From NCBI GenBank assembly GCA_028280565.1, contig JANQLQ010000167.1, positions 1 through 64,000 of the forward strand: 64,000 nt of DNA, given 5' to 3'. This stretch comes from Fulvivirga sp. GTDB taxonomy: Bacteria > Bacteroidota > Bacteroidia > Cytophagales > Cyclobacteriaceae. The position numbers and the translations under genes were made by a program. The notes beneath the pieces are model-generated. The model ran no database searches and was not told the DNA's origin. It worked only from the letters and a program-made list of their open reading frames with translations. Positions 48,071 to 57,384 of the stretch are shown here, piece by piece. The first letter of the stretch is position 1. Each line of letters starts with the position of its first letter.

Positions 48071-49628
48071 TTTCCTCGGCGTCTTCGCATGCCTGCTGGT
48101 TCTGGCCGGCGGCTGTGATCCGTCATCACACGAAGAAGCAACACAAAAGAGTAAAACTGATATTGTCGTTATTTTAGCGGACGACCTGGGTTTTTCTGAT
48201 CTCGGTTGCTACGGAAGTGAGATCCGCACCCCGAACCTGGACAGCTTAGCCTATGGAGGGGTACGCTTTTCAAATTTTTATAACAATGCCAAGTGCAGTC
48301 CCAGCCGGGCCGCATTACTTACCGGGATGTACCCTCATAAAGCAGGGATAGGCCGGGTGGTATCACTTTTAGGAAAACCTCTAAAAAATGGTCCTTACCA
48401 AGGATACTTGTCGGACAGCACCAAAACCATTGCAGAATGGCTCAAAACTGCGGGGTATACAACCGCTATGTCGGGCAAATGGCATATAGGGGAACGCAGG
48501 CAACATTGGCCTAAAAAGCGTGGGTTTGATCGCTATTTCGGGCTTATCAGCGGTGCAAGCAGCTATTACGAGGTGATCAAGGACCAGCCCAGGACCCGGC
48601 AAATGGTGCTGGAAGACAGCCTGTGGAGCCCTCCCAGTGACTTTTATATGACTGACGCTATCACCGACTATGCCGTCGATTTTATTAAAGACCAAGACCA
48701 AGCGGACCCTTACTTCATTTACGTGGCCTACACTGCGCCGCATTGGCCCTTACATGCCCCCCGTGAAGACATCGAAAAATACAAAGGAATGTACCGAGGA
48801 GGCTGGGACAGTTTACGAACCTCAAGGCTTCAAGGGCTTATCCATGAAAAAATATTGACTGGCGATCAGCAGCTATCTCCTCGATTATCTTCTATTCCTC
48901 CTTGGGATTCAGTAGAAGATAAAACCTTTTGGACAGACCGTATGGAAGTGCATGCCGCTATGATCGACCGCATGGACCAGGGCATAGGGAAGATCATACA
49001 GGCCATCAAAGCCAGGGGCAACTTCGAAAATACCCTCGTAGTATTTTTATCTGATAATGGCGGCAGCGCCGAAAATATTACCGGGAGAGGATTGAATGAT
49101 CCTACTGTGCCGGTCGGAGACAAGGGTTCTTATGTAGCCTACCGTGAGCCTTGGGCACTAGCATCCAGCACGCCATGGCAACGTTATAAACTGTGGTTGA
49201 ACGAGGGAGGTATTTCCACGCCCATGGTCGCTCATTGGCCGTCTTACATAAAAAATAAAGGGGATGTATTGCACTACCCTGCCCAGCTTATGGACATTTT
49301 GCCCACCCTCTTGGATATCGAGGGGATCACCCCAACAGGTACACCAGGACGCTGGAAAAGCCCAGACGGTGTTTCCCTGCTTCCTGTCTTCACCGGTGAG
49401 ATGAAGGAAAGAGACTCACCCATATTCTGGGAATACAATCACCAAAAGGTGGTTCGCGCAAATAACTGGAAGATCTTAGCCTATAAAGATCAGCCTTGGA
49501 GGCTTTTCGACCTGGCCCGGGACAGGATAGAATCACGTGACCTATCGGGAAGCCACCCGGAATTAGTCGACAGCCTGGCCTCAATTTATACCCAGTGGGC
49601 ACGAAGTATGAACATCCCAGGACAATAA
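48057..49628 (+). CDS. Sulfatase (arylsulfatase-type), lipoprotein
   Basis: A 523-residue S1-family sulfatase lipoprotein (lipobox LAGGC, Cys at 17). The formylglycine site is Cys80 in CSPSRAALLTGMYP. Metal ligands are visible in DIVVILADDLGFSDLG and VVFLSDNGGSAEN, with the SGKWHIGERRQHWPKKRGF region conserved. It removes sulfate esters from carbohydrates, needing a maturation enzyme (anSME or FGE) encoded elsewhere. Coupled to GH28 by a 14-bp overlap. The ATG at 48057 starts the signal. Confidence 0.9.
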   Translation: MSRINFLGVFACLLVLAGGCDPSSHEEATQKSKTDIVVILADDLGFSDLGCYGSEIRTPNLDSLAYGGVRFSNFYNNAKCSPSRAALLTGMYPHKAGIGRVVSLLGKPLKNGPYQGYLSDSTKTIAEWLKTAGYTTAMSGKWHIGERRQHWPKKRGFDRYFGLISGASSYYEVIKDQPRTRQMVLEDSLWSPPSDFYMTDAITDYAVDFIKDQDQADPYFIYVAYTAPHWPLHAPREDIEKYKGMYRGGWDSLRTSRLQGLIHEKILTGDQQLSPRLSSIPPWDSVEDKTFWTDRMEVHAAMIDRMDQGIGKIIQAIKARGNFENTLVVFLSDNGGSAENITGRGLNDPTVPVGDKGSYVAYREPWALASSTPWQRYKLWLNEGGISTPMVAHWPSYIKNKGDVLHYPAQLMDILPTLLDIEGITPTGTPGRWKSPDGVSLLPVFTGEMKERDSPIFWEYNHQKVVRANNWKILAYKDQPWRLFDLARDRIESRDLSGSHPELVDSLASIYTQWARSMNIPGQ

Positions 49629-49901
49629 CACCGTTCAAAAACAGGCTCGTAATCACGGTCAAGCTTAGCATAACCTAACGGCCCAAATGTTGTATATTTT
49701 TGGTTTTTATTGCCCTGTCAAAAACAAAAATTCTAGCAACTTAACCCTCCTCTTATATTTAACTTAAACCTAGGACTACTATGGCTGATTTAAGTAATTG
49801 ATAATGAGGTTTGTAGTTTCATACCTAGTGCCAGCGAGTTGTAAAGGATGGGTGATCCACATCCTGTTCTAAATCCATCCAAAACCTATACCTAAGAACG
49901 T

Positions 49902-50060
49902 TATTCCTTGCCGCCTGTGCGTTGGGCTAGGCGTGACAAGGAATCTGTGAAATCGTGAAACGAAAACCCAGTACACTCAAAAAAAGGTTCACGTTCAACG
50001 ACACAGCAGATTCCTGCTCTCGCGCATCGCTCACCCTGCAAAGCCGGCAGGAATGACGAT
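49902..50060. repeat. Fold-back dispersed-repeat relic
   Basis: AGGAATCTG (near 49938) pairs with CAGATTCCT (near 50010), and the flank ends GCAGGAATGACGAT, whose reverse complement opens like many dispersed CGTCATTCCTGC repeats. It lies between the GH28-sulfatase operon and a MITE-like element. The 49629-49901 stretch shows nothing else. Confidence 0.45.
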
Positions 50061-50158
50061 AAAGAAGTTTTTTTCGTTTTTGATGAGGATATCCAACGGG
50101 CTCCCTTATCGTTAAATCCCTGTCTATCAAATAATTGAATGCAAAAAAGTAGAACTAT

Positions 50159-50347
50159 TGTTAAGTTAAGTGTAGTTGGACGGCTGGCTATTTTTCCTAG
50201 CACCTTCTTAAAGTCGGCAGTTGGCCATCGGCTACCCCCTATTTTTTTGCCTACTGCCCTTTGCCGATGGCCAACTGATCGAGAGCCCCCAATACCTCAA
50301 GCATAATCATCTTATACCCGGTACGTCATTTGAGGCTTGACTTAACA
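50159..50347 (-). mobile_element. MITE-like element, copy 3 (full length)
   Basis: A 189-bp element with 12-bp terminal inverted repeats TGTTAAGTYAAG at 50159-50170 and 50336-50347, and an internal perfect 15-bp inverted repeat (CAGTTGGCCATCGGC, 50218-50232 with 50263-50277). No coding capacity. Partial copies occur near 15.1 and 23.5 kb. No target-site duplication is obvious. Confidence 0.8.
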
Positions 50348-50480
50348 CCATTGAGATATAGGTCCTTGCTCTCTCTTTAACCTGTGCCCGGTAAAAAAGG
50401 CCTGGTAAAATTCGTGGCGGTTATGAATATGTAAGGGTACCGTAAAAAGTGGCCGTCATCAATACAGGAATTGAAAATAT

Positions 50481-51299
50481 ATGGAGTCTTCTCTTTTTAA
50501 CGTCGAGGACAAGGTAATTGCCATTACAGGTGGTGGCGGCATTTTAGGCAATGCTATGGCAGAGGCCCTTGCAGGGGCTGGGGCTAAGATAGCCTTACTG
50601 GATAGGGATCCCAATGGCGCCGATACACTTTTAAGCAAGGCGCAACAAAACGGCTGGACAGTCAAAGCCTACAAAACCGATGTTCTTGATGAGCAAATCA
50701 TAAAAAAAACCTTCGACGAGGTCATTACCGACTTTCAAAAGGTAGACGTACTGATCAACGCCGCCGGTGGGAACATGCCCGGGGCCACGGTAGGGCCTGA
50801 TCAGAGCGTATTGGACCTTTCCATTAGTGAGATTCGCAAAGTACTGGAACTTAACTATTTAGGTACGGTTATTCCTACACAGGCTCTATTGACCCATATG
50901 ATAGAAAATAAGGCTGGCAATATCATTAATATTTCTTCGATGTCTGCCCAGACCCCATTGACCCGGGTTATGGGATATTCTTCGTCCAAAGCGGCTATAG
51001 ACAATTACACGAAGTGGATGGCTGTAGAGCTAGCAGGTAAGTTTGGTGAAGGGTTCCGTGTAAACGCCCTGGCCCCAGGTTTTTTCTTAACAAAACAGAA
51101 TGAAGCCCTTCTCACCCAAGCAGACGGGTCATTGACAGATCGAGGAAGGACGATCATTGAACACACCCCTTTTAAACGTTTTGGTACGCCTGGTGAATTG
51201 GCAGGCACCTTGATCTGGCTGATCTCGGACGCTTCCAAGTTCGTAACAGGAGCTATCGTGCCTATAGATGGTGGTTTTAATGCATTTAGTGGTGTATAA
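50481..51299 (+). CDS. SDR-family D-mannonate/fructuronate oxidoreductase
   Basis: A 272-residue short-chain dehydrogenase. NAD(P)-binding glycines are in IAITGGGGILGNAMAEAL, NAAGG near residue 94, the catalytic Ser in NIISSMSA-like INISSMSA, and Tyr-x-x-x-Lys in GYSSSKAA. It fits the YjmF-type family that replaces UxuB in Firmicutes and Bacteroidota and reduces fructuronate to mannonate. No UxaB is present, so it might also serve tagaturonate. It opens the uronate operon, 3 bp before uxuA. Confidence 0.88.
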   Translation: MESSLFNVEDKVIAITGGGGILGNAMAEALAGAGAKIALLDRDPNGADTLLSKAQQNGWTVKAYKTDVLDEQIIKKTFDEVITDFQKVDVLINAAGGNMPGATVGPDQSVLDLSISEIRKVLELNYLGTVIPTQALLTHMIENKAGNIINISSMSAQTPLTRVMGYSSSKAAIDNYTKWMAVELAGKFGEGFRVNALAPGFFLTKQNEALLTQADGSLTDRGRTIIEHTPFKRFGTPGELAGTLIWLISDASKFVTGAIVPIDGGFNAFSGV

Positions 51300-51302
51300 T
51301 TT

Positions 51303-52490
51303 ATGAGTTTTATTCAAACCATGCGGTGGTACGGTCCGAAAGACCCGGTGAAGCTAAGCCATATACGACAGGCAGGAGCTACGGGTGTGGTTACCGCCCT
51401 GCATCATATCCCTAACGGTGAGCCTTGGGAACTACAAGAGATCCAAAAACGGAATCAAGAAATACAGGCCGCCGGTCTTAGCTGGGAGGTGGTAGAAAGT
51501 GTGCCTGTGCATGAGGATATCAAAACACGACAAGGTGATTTCCGAAAGTATATCCAAAGCTACCAGCAGTCCTTACGCAACTTAGGAAAAGAAGGGATCA
51601 AAACCGTGTGTTACAATTTCATGCCCGTGCTGGACTGGACACGGACTGACCTGGACTACGGTTTACCCAACGGTGCCAAAGCTCTGCGCTACGACAAATT
51701 GGCGATGATGGCCTTTGATTTCTTCATCCTAAAGCGGGAAAGCGACGGCTACCCCGCCGAGGAAATTGAAAAGGCTAAGAATTACATCGAAAGCATCGAT
51801 GATGCTGTGAAAGAACGCCTTGTAAAAAATATCATTGCAGGTCTGCCCGGGTCGGAAGAGTCATACACGGTTGCGGATTTCAAGAACAAACTGGCGGCTT
51901 ACCAAGATGTCGACGCCACCGCGCTGAGAGCTAATATTGTCGAGTTTCTCAAAGAAGTGGTCCCTGTGGCGGAAGAATCGGGGGTAAACCTGGCCATCCA
52001 TCCTGATGATCCTCCCTTTTCTTTGTTTGGGTTACCAAGGGTAGTAAGTACCGCTGGTGATGCCAGGCACCTTTTTGACCAAGTAACCTCGCCGGCTAAT
52101 GGCCTCACTTTCTGCACCGGCTCTTTTGGTGTAAGAGCAGACAACGATCTTCCCACTATGGTAAAAGAATTTGGCAGCAGGATACACTTTGTTCACCTTA
52201 GGAGTACAACCCGGGACACACAAGGCAATTTTTTTGAAGCGGATCATCTCGCAGGCGATGTAGATATGTACGAGGTAGTAAAAGCGCTGCTGGAGGAGAT
52301 GAGCGCCAGGAAAAGCCATGGAAAGGCGGGTCAGCACATCCCGATGAGACCTGATCACGGTCACCAAATGATGGATGACCTGGAAAAAATCACTAACCCC
52401 GGGTATTCGGGGATCGGCCGGCTGAAAGGGCTCGCAGAAATACGAGGCCTGGAAATGGGAATAAAAAGAGCATTACAATTAGACGCATAG
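51303..52490 (+). CDS. uxuA: Mannonate dehydratase
   Basis: A 395-residue UxuA: D-mannonate to 2-keto-3-deoxygluconate (KDG). It starts [24 protein letters not shown] as in E. coli UxuA, and has [17 protein letters not shown] and [10 protein letters not shown] with metal-binding His and Asp residues, and [12 protein letters not shown] near the end. It has the normal length for the family (about 394). Cytosolic, with iron or manganese as cofactor. The gene starts 3 bp after the SDR gene and 10 bp before uxaC. Confidence 0.95.
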   Translation: MSFIQTMRWYGPKDPVKLSHIRQAGATGVVTALHHIPNGEPWELQEIQKRNQEIQAAGLSWEVVESVPVHEDIKTRQGDFRKYIQSYQQSLRNLGKEGIKTVCYNFMPVLDWTRTDLDYGLPNGAKALRYDKLAMMAFDFFILKRESDGYPAEEIEKAKNYIESIDDAVKERLVKNIIAGLPGSEESYTVADFKNKLAAYQDVDATALRANIVEFLKEVVPVAEESGVNLAIHPDDPPFSLFGLPRVVSTAGDARHLFDQVTSPANGLTFCTGSFGVRADNDLPTMVKEFGSRIHFVHLRSTTRDTQGNFFEADHLAGDVDMYEVVKALLEEMSARKSHGKAGQHIPMRPDHGHQMMDDLEKITNPGYSGIGRLKGLAEIRGLEMGIKRALQLDA

Positions 52491-52500
52491 AAATAATCAC

Positions 52501-53919
52501 ATGGAAGTTAAAAATATACCCATCAAAAAATTCCTAGGCCCCAACTTCTTACTAGAAAATGAGGTGGCTGAAGAGCTATACCATGAGTTCGCTAAGGATA
52601 TGCCTATCATTGATTACCACTGCCACCTTCCACCGGCAGACTTGGCCAATGACCGGCAGTTCAACAATCTTACAGAAATTTGGCTGGAAGGTGATCATTA
52701 TAAGTGGAGAGCGATGCGCGCCAACGGTGTCGACGAGAAATACATCACGGGCGACGGCTCTGCGGAAGAAAAGTTCTACAAATGGGCTGAAACTGTTCCC
52801 CATACCCTGCTGAATCCATTATATCACTGGACCCACCTGGAATTAAGAAGGTATTTTGATATTAACGAGCTATTGAATCCTAGCACGGCGGTGGAGATAT
52901 ACAACGAAGCCAATACCCAGCTCATGGAGCCTGGCTTCAGTTGCAGGAATATCCTCAGGAAGATGAATGTGAAGGTGGTTTGTACTACGGATGATCCCGT
53001 AGACACATTGGAACATCACTTACTGCTTAGCCAGCAGTACGAAATCAAAGTATTACCTACTTTCAGGCCTGATAAAGCTTATGCCGTTGAAAACGAGGAG
53101 GTTTATGTTAAATACATCGAGCAGCTTTCTGATGCCTCTGGCATCACCATCAACTCTTATGATACCCTTCTCAATGCACTGGAAAACCGCATAGCCCATT
53201 TTAATGACGCTGGTTGCCGTTTATCGGATCATGGACTTGAGCAATTGTATTTTGAAAACGTGACTGCTGCCGAGGTTCAAAAAATATTTCTGAAAGTACT
53301 CGGAGGCCAAGCCCTGGCGCAACCTGAAGTACACAAATTTAAATGCGCTGTGCTGCTGGAACTATGTAAGCTATACCATAAGTACGGGTGGACCCAGCAA
53401 TTCCACCTGGGAGCACTAAGAAATAACAATGACAGGATGATGCGACAATTGGGGCCTGACACAGGTTTTGATTCCATCGGAGATTTTAGCCAGGCCTCGT
53501 CGCTTTCCTCTTTCCTGGACCAGCTAGATACTACGGACCAGCTATCACAAACCATTCTTTATAACCTTAACCCCGGCGATAACGAAGTGATTGCCACTAT
53601 GATCGGAAATTTCAACGACGGTTCCGTGGCGGGTAAAGTCCAGTTTGGGTCAGGGTGGTGGTTCTTAGACCAAAAAGATGGAATGACAAGACAAATGATT
53701 GCCTTGTCGAATATGGGATTGCTTAGTAGATTTGTTGGGATGCTCACGGACTCTCGTAGCTTTATGTCCTACCCAAGACATGAATATTTTCGAAGGATAC
53801 TTTGCAACCTATTAGGCAAAGATGTGGTAAATGGTGAGGTCCCATATGACATCGACCTCTTGGGCGATATGGTGAAAAACATATGCTACAACAATGCTAA
53901 AGACTATTTCAAATTTTAA
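52501..53919 (+). CDS. uxaC: Uronate isomerase
   Basis: A 472-residue UxaC, an amidohydrolase-superfamily isomerase that converts galacturonate to tagaturonate and glucuronate to fructuronate. The metal/active-site motif is PIIDYHCHLPPADLANDRQF, and it has the expected VKVVCTTDDPVDTLEHH, QFHLGALRNNNDRMM and GSGWWFLDQKDGMTRQ. Length matches E. coli UxaC (470). It is the first enzyme for both uronates entering this locus. Confidence 0.96.
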   Translation: MEVKNIPIKKFLGPNFLLENEVAEELYHEFAKDMPIIDYHCHLPPADLANDRQFNNLTEIWLEGDHYKWRAMRANGVDEKYITGDGSAEEKFYKWAETVPHTLLNPLYHWTHLELRRYFDINELLNPSTAVEIYNEANTQLMEPGFSCRNILRKMNVKVVCTTDDPVDTLEHHLLLSQQYEIKVLPTFRPDKAYAVENEEVYVKYIEQLSDASGITINSYDTLLNALENRIAHFNDAGCRLSDHGLEQLYFENVTAAEVQKIFLKVLGGQALAQPEVHKFKCAVLLELCKLYHKYGWTQQFHLGALRNNNDRMMRQLGPDTGFDSIGDFSQASSLSSFLDQLDTTDQLSQTILYNLNPGDNEVIATMIGNFNDGSVAGKVQFGSGWWFLDQKDGMTRQMIALSNMGLLSRFVGMLTDSRSFMSYPRHEYFRRILCNLLGKDVVNGEVPYDIDLLGDMVKNICYNNAKDYFKF

Positions 53920-53934
53920 CCACAGATCAAATAA

Positions 53935-54972
53935 ATGAAAAAAGTAGTTACTTTCGGTGAGATCATGCTACGGCTAGCACCCCCGGGATTCCTAAGATTC
54001 TCTCAAACGAACTCTTTTGATGCTATCTACGGTGGCGGAGAATCGAATGTGGCCGTTTCCCTGGCCAATTACGGTCTGCCCGTTGACTTCGTGACACGAC
54101 TCCCGGATAACGATATAGGCCGCTGTGCCCTGATGGAGATGAGAAAACGAGGAGTAAATACCGATCATATCCTGTTTGGAGGTGAGCGGTTGGGCATATA
54201 TTTCCTTGAAACAGGAGCAGTGAGCCGCGGAAGCAAAGTGGTGTATGACCGGGCGCATTCTGCCATTTCTACCATAGAAAAAGGCATGATAGACTGGGAG
54301 GAAGTGTTTAAAGACGCCCAGTGGTTCCACTGGACAGGCATCACTCCTGCCATCTCGCAGGGTGCCGCTGATGTCTGCCTGGAAGCAGTACAAGCTGCCA
54401 GCCAGTTGGGTATCACCATTTCTACCGATTTAAATTATCGAAAGAAACTCTGGAAATATGGCAAACAACCGGGAGATATTATGCCGGCATTAGTAGAGCA
54501 CTGTGATATTATCTTGGGTAACGAGGAAGATGCTGAAAAGCACTTTGGCATCCACCCGGAAACCGTAGATGTGACACAAGGCGATTCTATGGATGCCCAA
54601 GCATACCGATCCGTTTGTGTGAAGCTTACGGAAATGTTTCCCAAGGCCAAAAAAGTGATCACCACCCTTCGTGGGTCCATCAGTGCCTCGCATAACACCT
54701 GGTCCGGTGTGCTTTACAATGGCACAGAATTCTTAGAAGCTCCTACCTACCAGATCACACATATCGTGGACCGCGTAGGAGGTGGAGATTCTTTTATGGG
54801 GGGACTCATCTACGGATTGATCCATTACCCTAGTGACGATCAAAAAGCGCTGAACTACGCCGTAGCAGCATCATGCCTGAAACACACCATTTATGGCGAT
54901 GCTAACCAGGTCACCATAGATGAGGTAGAGAAGTTGATGAGCGGAGATGCCTCGGGCCGTGTAGCTCGTTGA
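53935..54972 (+). CDS. kdgK: 2-keto-3-deoxygluconate kinase
   Basis: A 345-residue PfkB-family sugar kinase: KDG + ATP to KDPG. N-terminal signature GGGESNVAVSLANYGL, the LNYRKKLWKYG-type substrate loop, VITTLRGS and the C-terminal catalytic motif DRVGGGDSFMGGL with the base Asp. It follows uxaC by 15 bp. A second, more divergent copy is encoded at 58686, downstream of the transporter. Both proteins share the WFHWTGITPA segment, so they stem from a duplication; this one keeps the NEEDAE phosphosugar-kinase motif. Confidence 0.9.
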   Translation: MKKVVTFGEIMLRLAPPGFLRFSQTNSFDAIYGGGESNVAVSLANYGLPVDFVTRLPDNDIGRCALMEMRKRGVNTDHILFGGERLGIYFLETGAVSRGSKVVYDRAHSAISTIEKGMIDWEEVFKDAQWFHWTGITPAISQGAADVCLEAVQAASQLGITISTDLNYRKKLWKYGKQPGDIMPALVEHCDIILGNEEDAEKHFGIHPETVDVTQGDSMDAQAYRSVCVKLTEMFPKAKKVITTLRGSISASHNTWSGVLYNGTEFLEAPTYQITHIVDRVGGGDSFMGGLIYGLIHYPSDDQKALNYAVAASCLKHTIYGDANQVTIDEVEKLMSGDASGRVAR

Positions 54973-55222
54973 TCGTAAACGACTGTTAATGGAGATAATG
55001 ATTGACGATTTAGCCAGTGATTTAATAAGATGTGGTAGTTTTAAAAAAACTACCTGGTCCATTGGCCTTGCAGACTCCGTAAGAAAAGCTTAAAGGTAAA
55101 TTTAGCCGGGGATGCAGGTTACCCTTGCATATAGATTTACTACATTAACAAGTAAAAGATAGTAGCAATATTAAAGAGCCTGTTAAATTTTATAACGACC
55201 CAATTTCTAAAATGCCATAAGG
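54973..55222. other. Gap within the uronate locus with a hairpin
   Basis: GGTAGTTTT and AAAACTACC (55032-55052) form a perfect 9-bp stem around AAA, with no T-run after. The 250-bp gap splits the locus into two possible transcription units; no gene is seen, so a second promoter is likely somewhere here. Confidence 0.4.
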
Positions 55223-55891
55223 ATGTCAAAATTCACGAGGATACAAGTAGCCTTAGCCATGCAAAATACGGGGTTGGTCCCTGTATTTTATCATGCTGAT
55301 GTAGAAGTGAGTAAAAAAGTAGTAAAAGCGTGTTACGATGGAGGTGTTCGGGTATTTGAATTCACTAACCGTGGAGACTTTGCCCACGAAGTTTTTAATG
55401 AGTTAAATAAATACTGCAGGGAAGAACTACCGGAAATGATCATGGGAGTAGGCTCTGTGATCGATGCCGCCACTACCAGTCTATATCTACAGCTAGGCGC
55501 TAATTTTATTGTTTCCCCTATCATGAAAGAGGAGATGGCCTTGGTATGTAACCGGAGGAAAGTACTTTGGTCACCGGGTTGCGGCTCACTTACGGAGATC
55601 TCGCGTGCTGAAGAGTTGGGTGCCGAGATCGTTAAGATCTTCCCGGGATCACAAGTCGGCGGACCGGGGTTTGTAAAAGCTATCAAAGGACCTTTTCCTT
55701 GGACCAGTATTATGCCTACGGGTGGCGTAGAACCCACGGAAGAAAACCTCACAAAATGGTTTGAGGCAGGAGTTACCTGTGTGGGCATGGGCTCCAAGTT
55801 AATCACAAAAGACATTCTCCAGGAAGATAAGTACGATCAACTGACGGAAACGGTAAAAAATGCCCTCGCGATCATTCAAAAAGTAAAATGA
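55223..55891 (+). CDS. eda: KDPG aldolase
   Basis: A 222-residue class I aldolase: 2-keto-3-deoxy-6-phosphogluconate to pyruvate and glyceraldehyde-3-phosphate, the last step of the pathway. The Schiff-base lysine is K138 in EIVKIFPGSQVG; substrate-binding parts are FEFTNRGD and SIMPTGGVEPTEEN. Length is normal for the family (about 213 in E. coli). It overlaps the dctP gene by 4 bp (ATGA), tying the transporter to the catabolic operon. Confidence 0.93.
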   Translation: MSKFTRIQVALAMQNTGLVPVFYHADVEVSKKVVKACYDGGVRVFEFTNRGDFAHEVFNELNKYCREELPEMIMGVGSVIDAATTSLYLQLGANFIVSPIMKEEMALVCNRRKVLWSPGCGSLTEISRAEELGAEIVKIFPGSQVGGPGFVKAIKGPFPWTSIMPTGGVEPTEENLTKWFEAGVTCVGMGSKLITKDILQEDKYDQLTETVKNALAIIQKVK

Positions 55892-56898
55892 GCCGGGCCT
55901 TTCTACCATATCTATGTCTTTTCGTACTGTTGATATTCTCACAATGTGCTGAAAAAGACAATGTTCGAATGCTCAGGCTGGCCCATGGGCTGGATGTGAC
56001 CCACCCGGTACACAAAGGCATGGAATTTATGGCGCAAGAGCTTGAAAAGAGGTCCGGAGGGAAGCTTAAAATGACCATTTACCCCAGCGGGCAGCTTGGC
56101 GCCGAGCGAGAGTGTTTAGAGTTGCTGCAGATCGGCAGCTTGGACATGACCAAAGTTTCGGCGTCCGTCATGGAAAACTTTGCGCCGGACTACCAGGTAC
56201 TCAGCTTACCCTATATTTTCAAAGACAGGGAGCATAGCTATGCAGTTTTGGATGGAGAAGTAGGCAACCAGCTCTTAAATGACGGCGAAAAGTATCGTTT
56301 AAAAGGCCTGTGTTTTTATGATGCAGGGAGTCGCAGTTTTTACACAAAAGACCGGCCCATTCTTTCACCGGACGACCTTCGGGGCTTAAAGATCCGGGTA
56401 CAAAAAAGTAAGACTGCCGTGGATATGATAGAACAAATGGGTGGATCGCCTACGCCTATTCCATGGGGAGAGTTGTATACCGCTCTTCAACAAGGGGTGG
56501 TAGACGGCGCCGAAAACAATCCTCCGAGCTTCTTTTTTTCCAGGCACTACGAAGTATGCAAGTATTACACGATCAACGAGCACTCTTCCGTACCTGATGT
56601 GCTTATTGTAGGTACAAGTACGTGGGAAAAGCTTACCGATCAAGAAAGGGAGTGGCTCAAGACATCTGCCATAGAATCGGCAACTTACCAGCGTGTACTC
56701 TGGCAAAAGTCCGAGCAAGAATGCCTTGAAGCCGTAAAAGAAGAAGGAGTAGAGGTGATCTATCCTCCTAAAGAGCCTTTTGCAGAAATGGTAAAAAGTA
56801 TGTACAACGAATACGCGGACCAGCCAAGTGTGACCCGGATCATCGAAAAGATCAGGAACATGCCGGGAGTTTCAAACACAGGGGAGGAGACATTATGA
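55888..56898 (+). CDS. TRAP transporter substrate-binding protein (DctP), lipoprotein
   Basis: A 336-residue DctP-type solute receptor with a lipoprotein signal (MSRAFLPYLCLFVLLIFSQC, Cys at 20). DctP-family features are LKMTIYPSGQLGAERECLELL, the carboxylate-clamp Arg in LKIRVQKSK and VVDGAENNPPSFF. The clamp Arg indicates an acid ligand, and the neighbours point to galacturonate, glucuronate or oligo-uronides. It is translationally coupled to eda before it and to dctQ after it. Confidence 0.92.
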   Translation: MSRAFLPYLCLFVLLIFSQCAEKDNVRMLRLAHGLDVTHPVHKGMEFMAQELEKRSGGKLKMTIYPSGQLGAERECLELLQIGSLDMTKVSASVMENFAPDYQVLSLPYIFKDREHSYAVLDGEVGNQLLNDGEKYRLKGLCFYDAGSRSFYTKDRPILSPDDLRGLKIRVQKSKTAVDMIEQMGGSPTPIPWGELYTALQQGVVDGAENNPPSFFFSRHYEVCKYYTINEHSSVPDVLIVGTSTWEKLTDQEREWLKTSAIESATYQRVLWQKSEQECLEAVKEEGVEVIYPPKEPFAEMVKSMYNEYADQPSVTRIIEKIRNMPGVSNTGEETL

Positions 56899-57383
56899 GA
56901 AAGAAGCTCGATGCGCTCCTAGAGAAAATACTGATCGTACTCATGGTCCTAATGGTGGTAGACGTGGTATGGCAGGTAGCCTCTCGATTGCTATCTAAGT
57001 ACCTGGCAGGTATTATTAGCTTGGCGCCTAGCACATTTACCGATGAGATTGCAGGTTTCCTGCTGATCTGGTTAGGATTACTTGGCGCAGCTTATGCCGC
57101 GGGTAAAGGGCAACACCTGGCCATAGAGTTACTTCCCAACAAGCTAAGCCCACCGAAAAAAAAGAAGCTGGACATTTTCATTAATGTATTGATCGTACTT
57201 TTTGCGGCCTCGGTGATGGTGATAGGCGGGTCTCACCTAGTATACCTGACCTTTTTGTTGGAGCAGCGGTCTGCCAGCCTGGGTATACCTTTAGGCTATA
57301 TCTACACTTGTGTGCCCTTAAGCGGGCTGTTCATCACGGTGTATTCACTTTCCAATATCCGACAACTTACCTTGACAGAATAA
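56895..57383 (+). CDS. TRAP transporter small permease (DctQ)
   Basis: A 162-residue inner-membrane subunit with four helices (about residues 10-35, 50-70, 85-110 and 130-150), including the DctQ-typical DEIAGFLLIWLGLLGAAYAA motif. It pairs with the large subunit to form the sodium-driven channel. The start overlaps dctP by 4 bp, and it lies 1 bp from dctM. Confidence 0.92.
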   Translation: MRKKLDALLEKILIVLMVLMVVDVVWQVASRLLSKYLAGIISLAPSTFTDEIAGFLLIWLGLLGAAYAAGKGQHLAIELLPNKLSPPKKKKLDIFINVLIVLFAASVMVIGGSHLVYLTFLLEQRSASLGIPLGYIYTCVPLSGLFITVYSLSNIRQLTLTE

Positions 57384-57384
57384 A

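Noticed and set aside
49901-50203. 100-codon and 67-codon minus-strand frames
   Set aside because: They lie over the fold-back repeat and the left end of the MITE-like element; no protein family is suggested.
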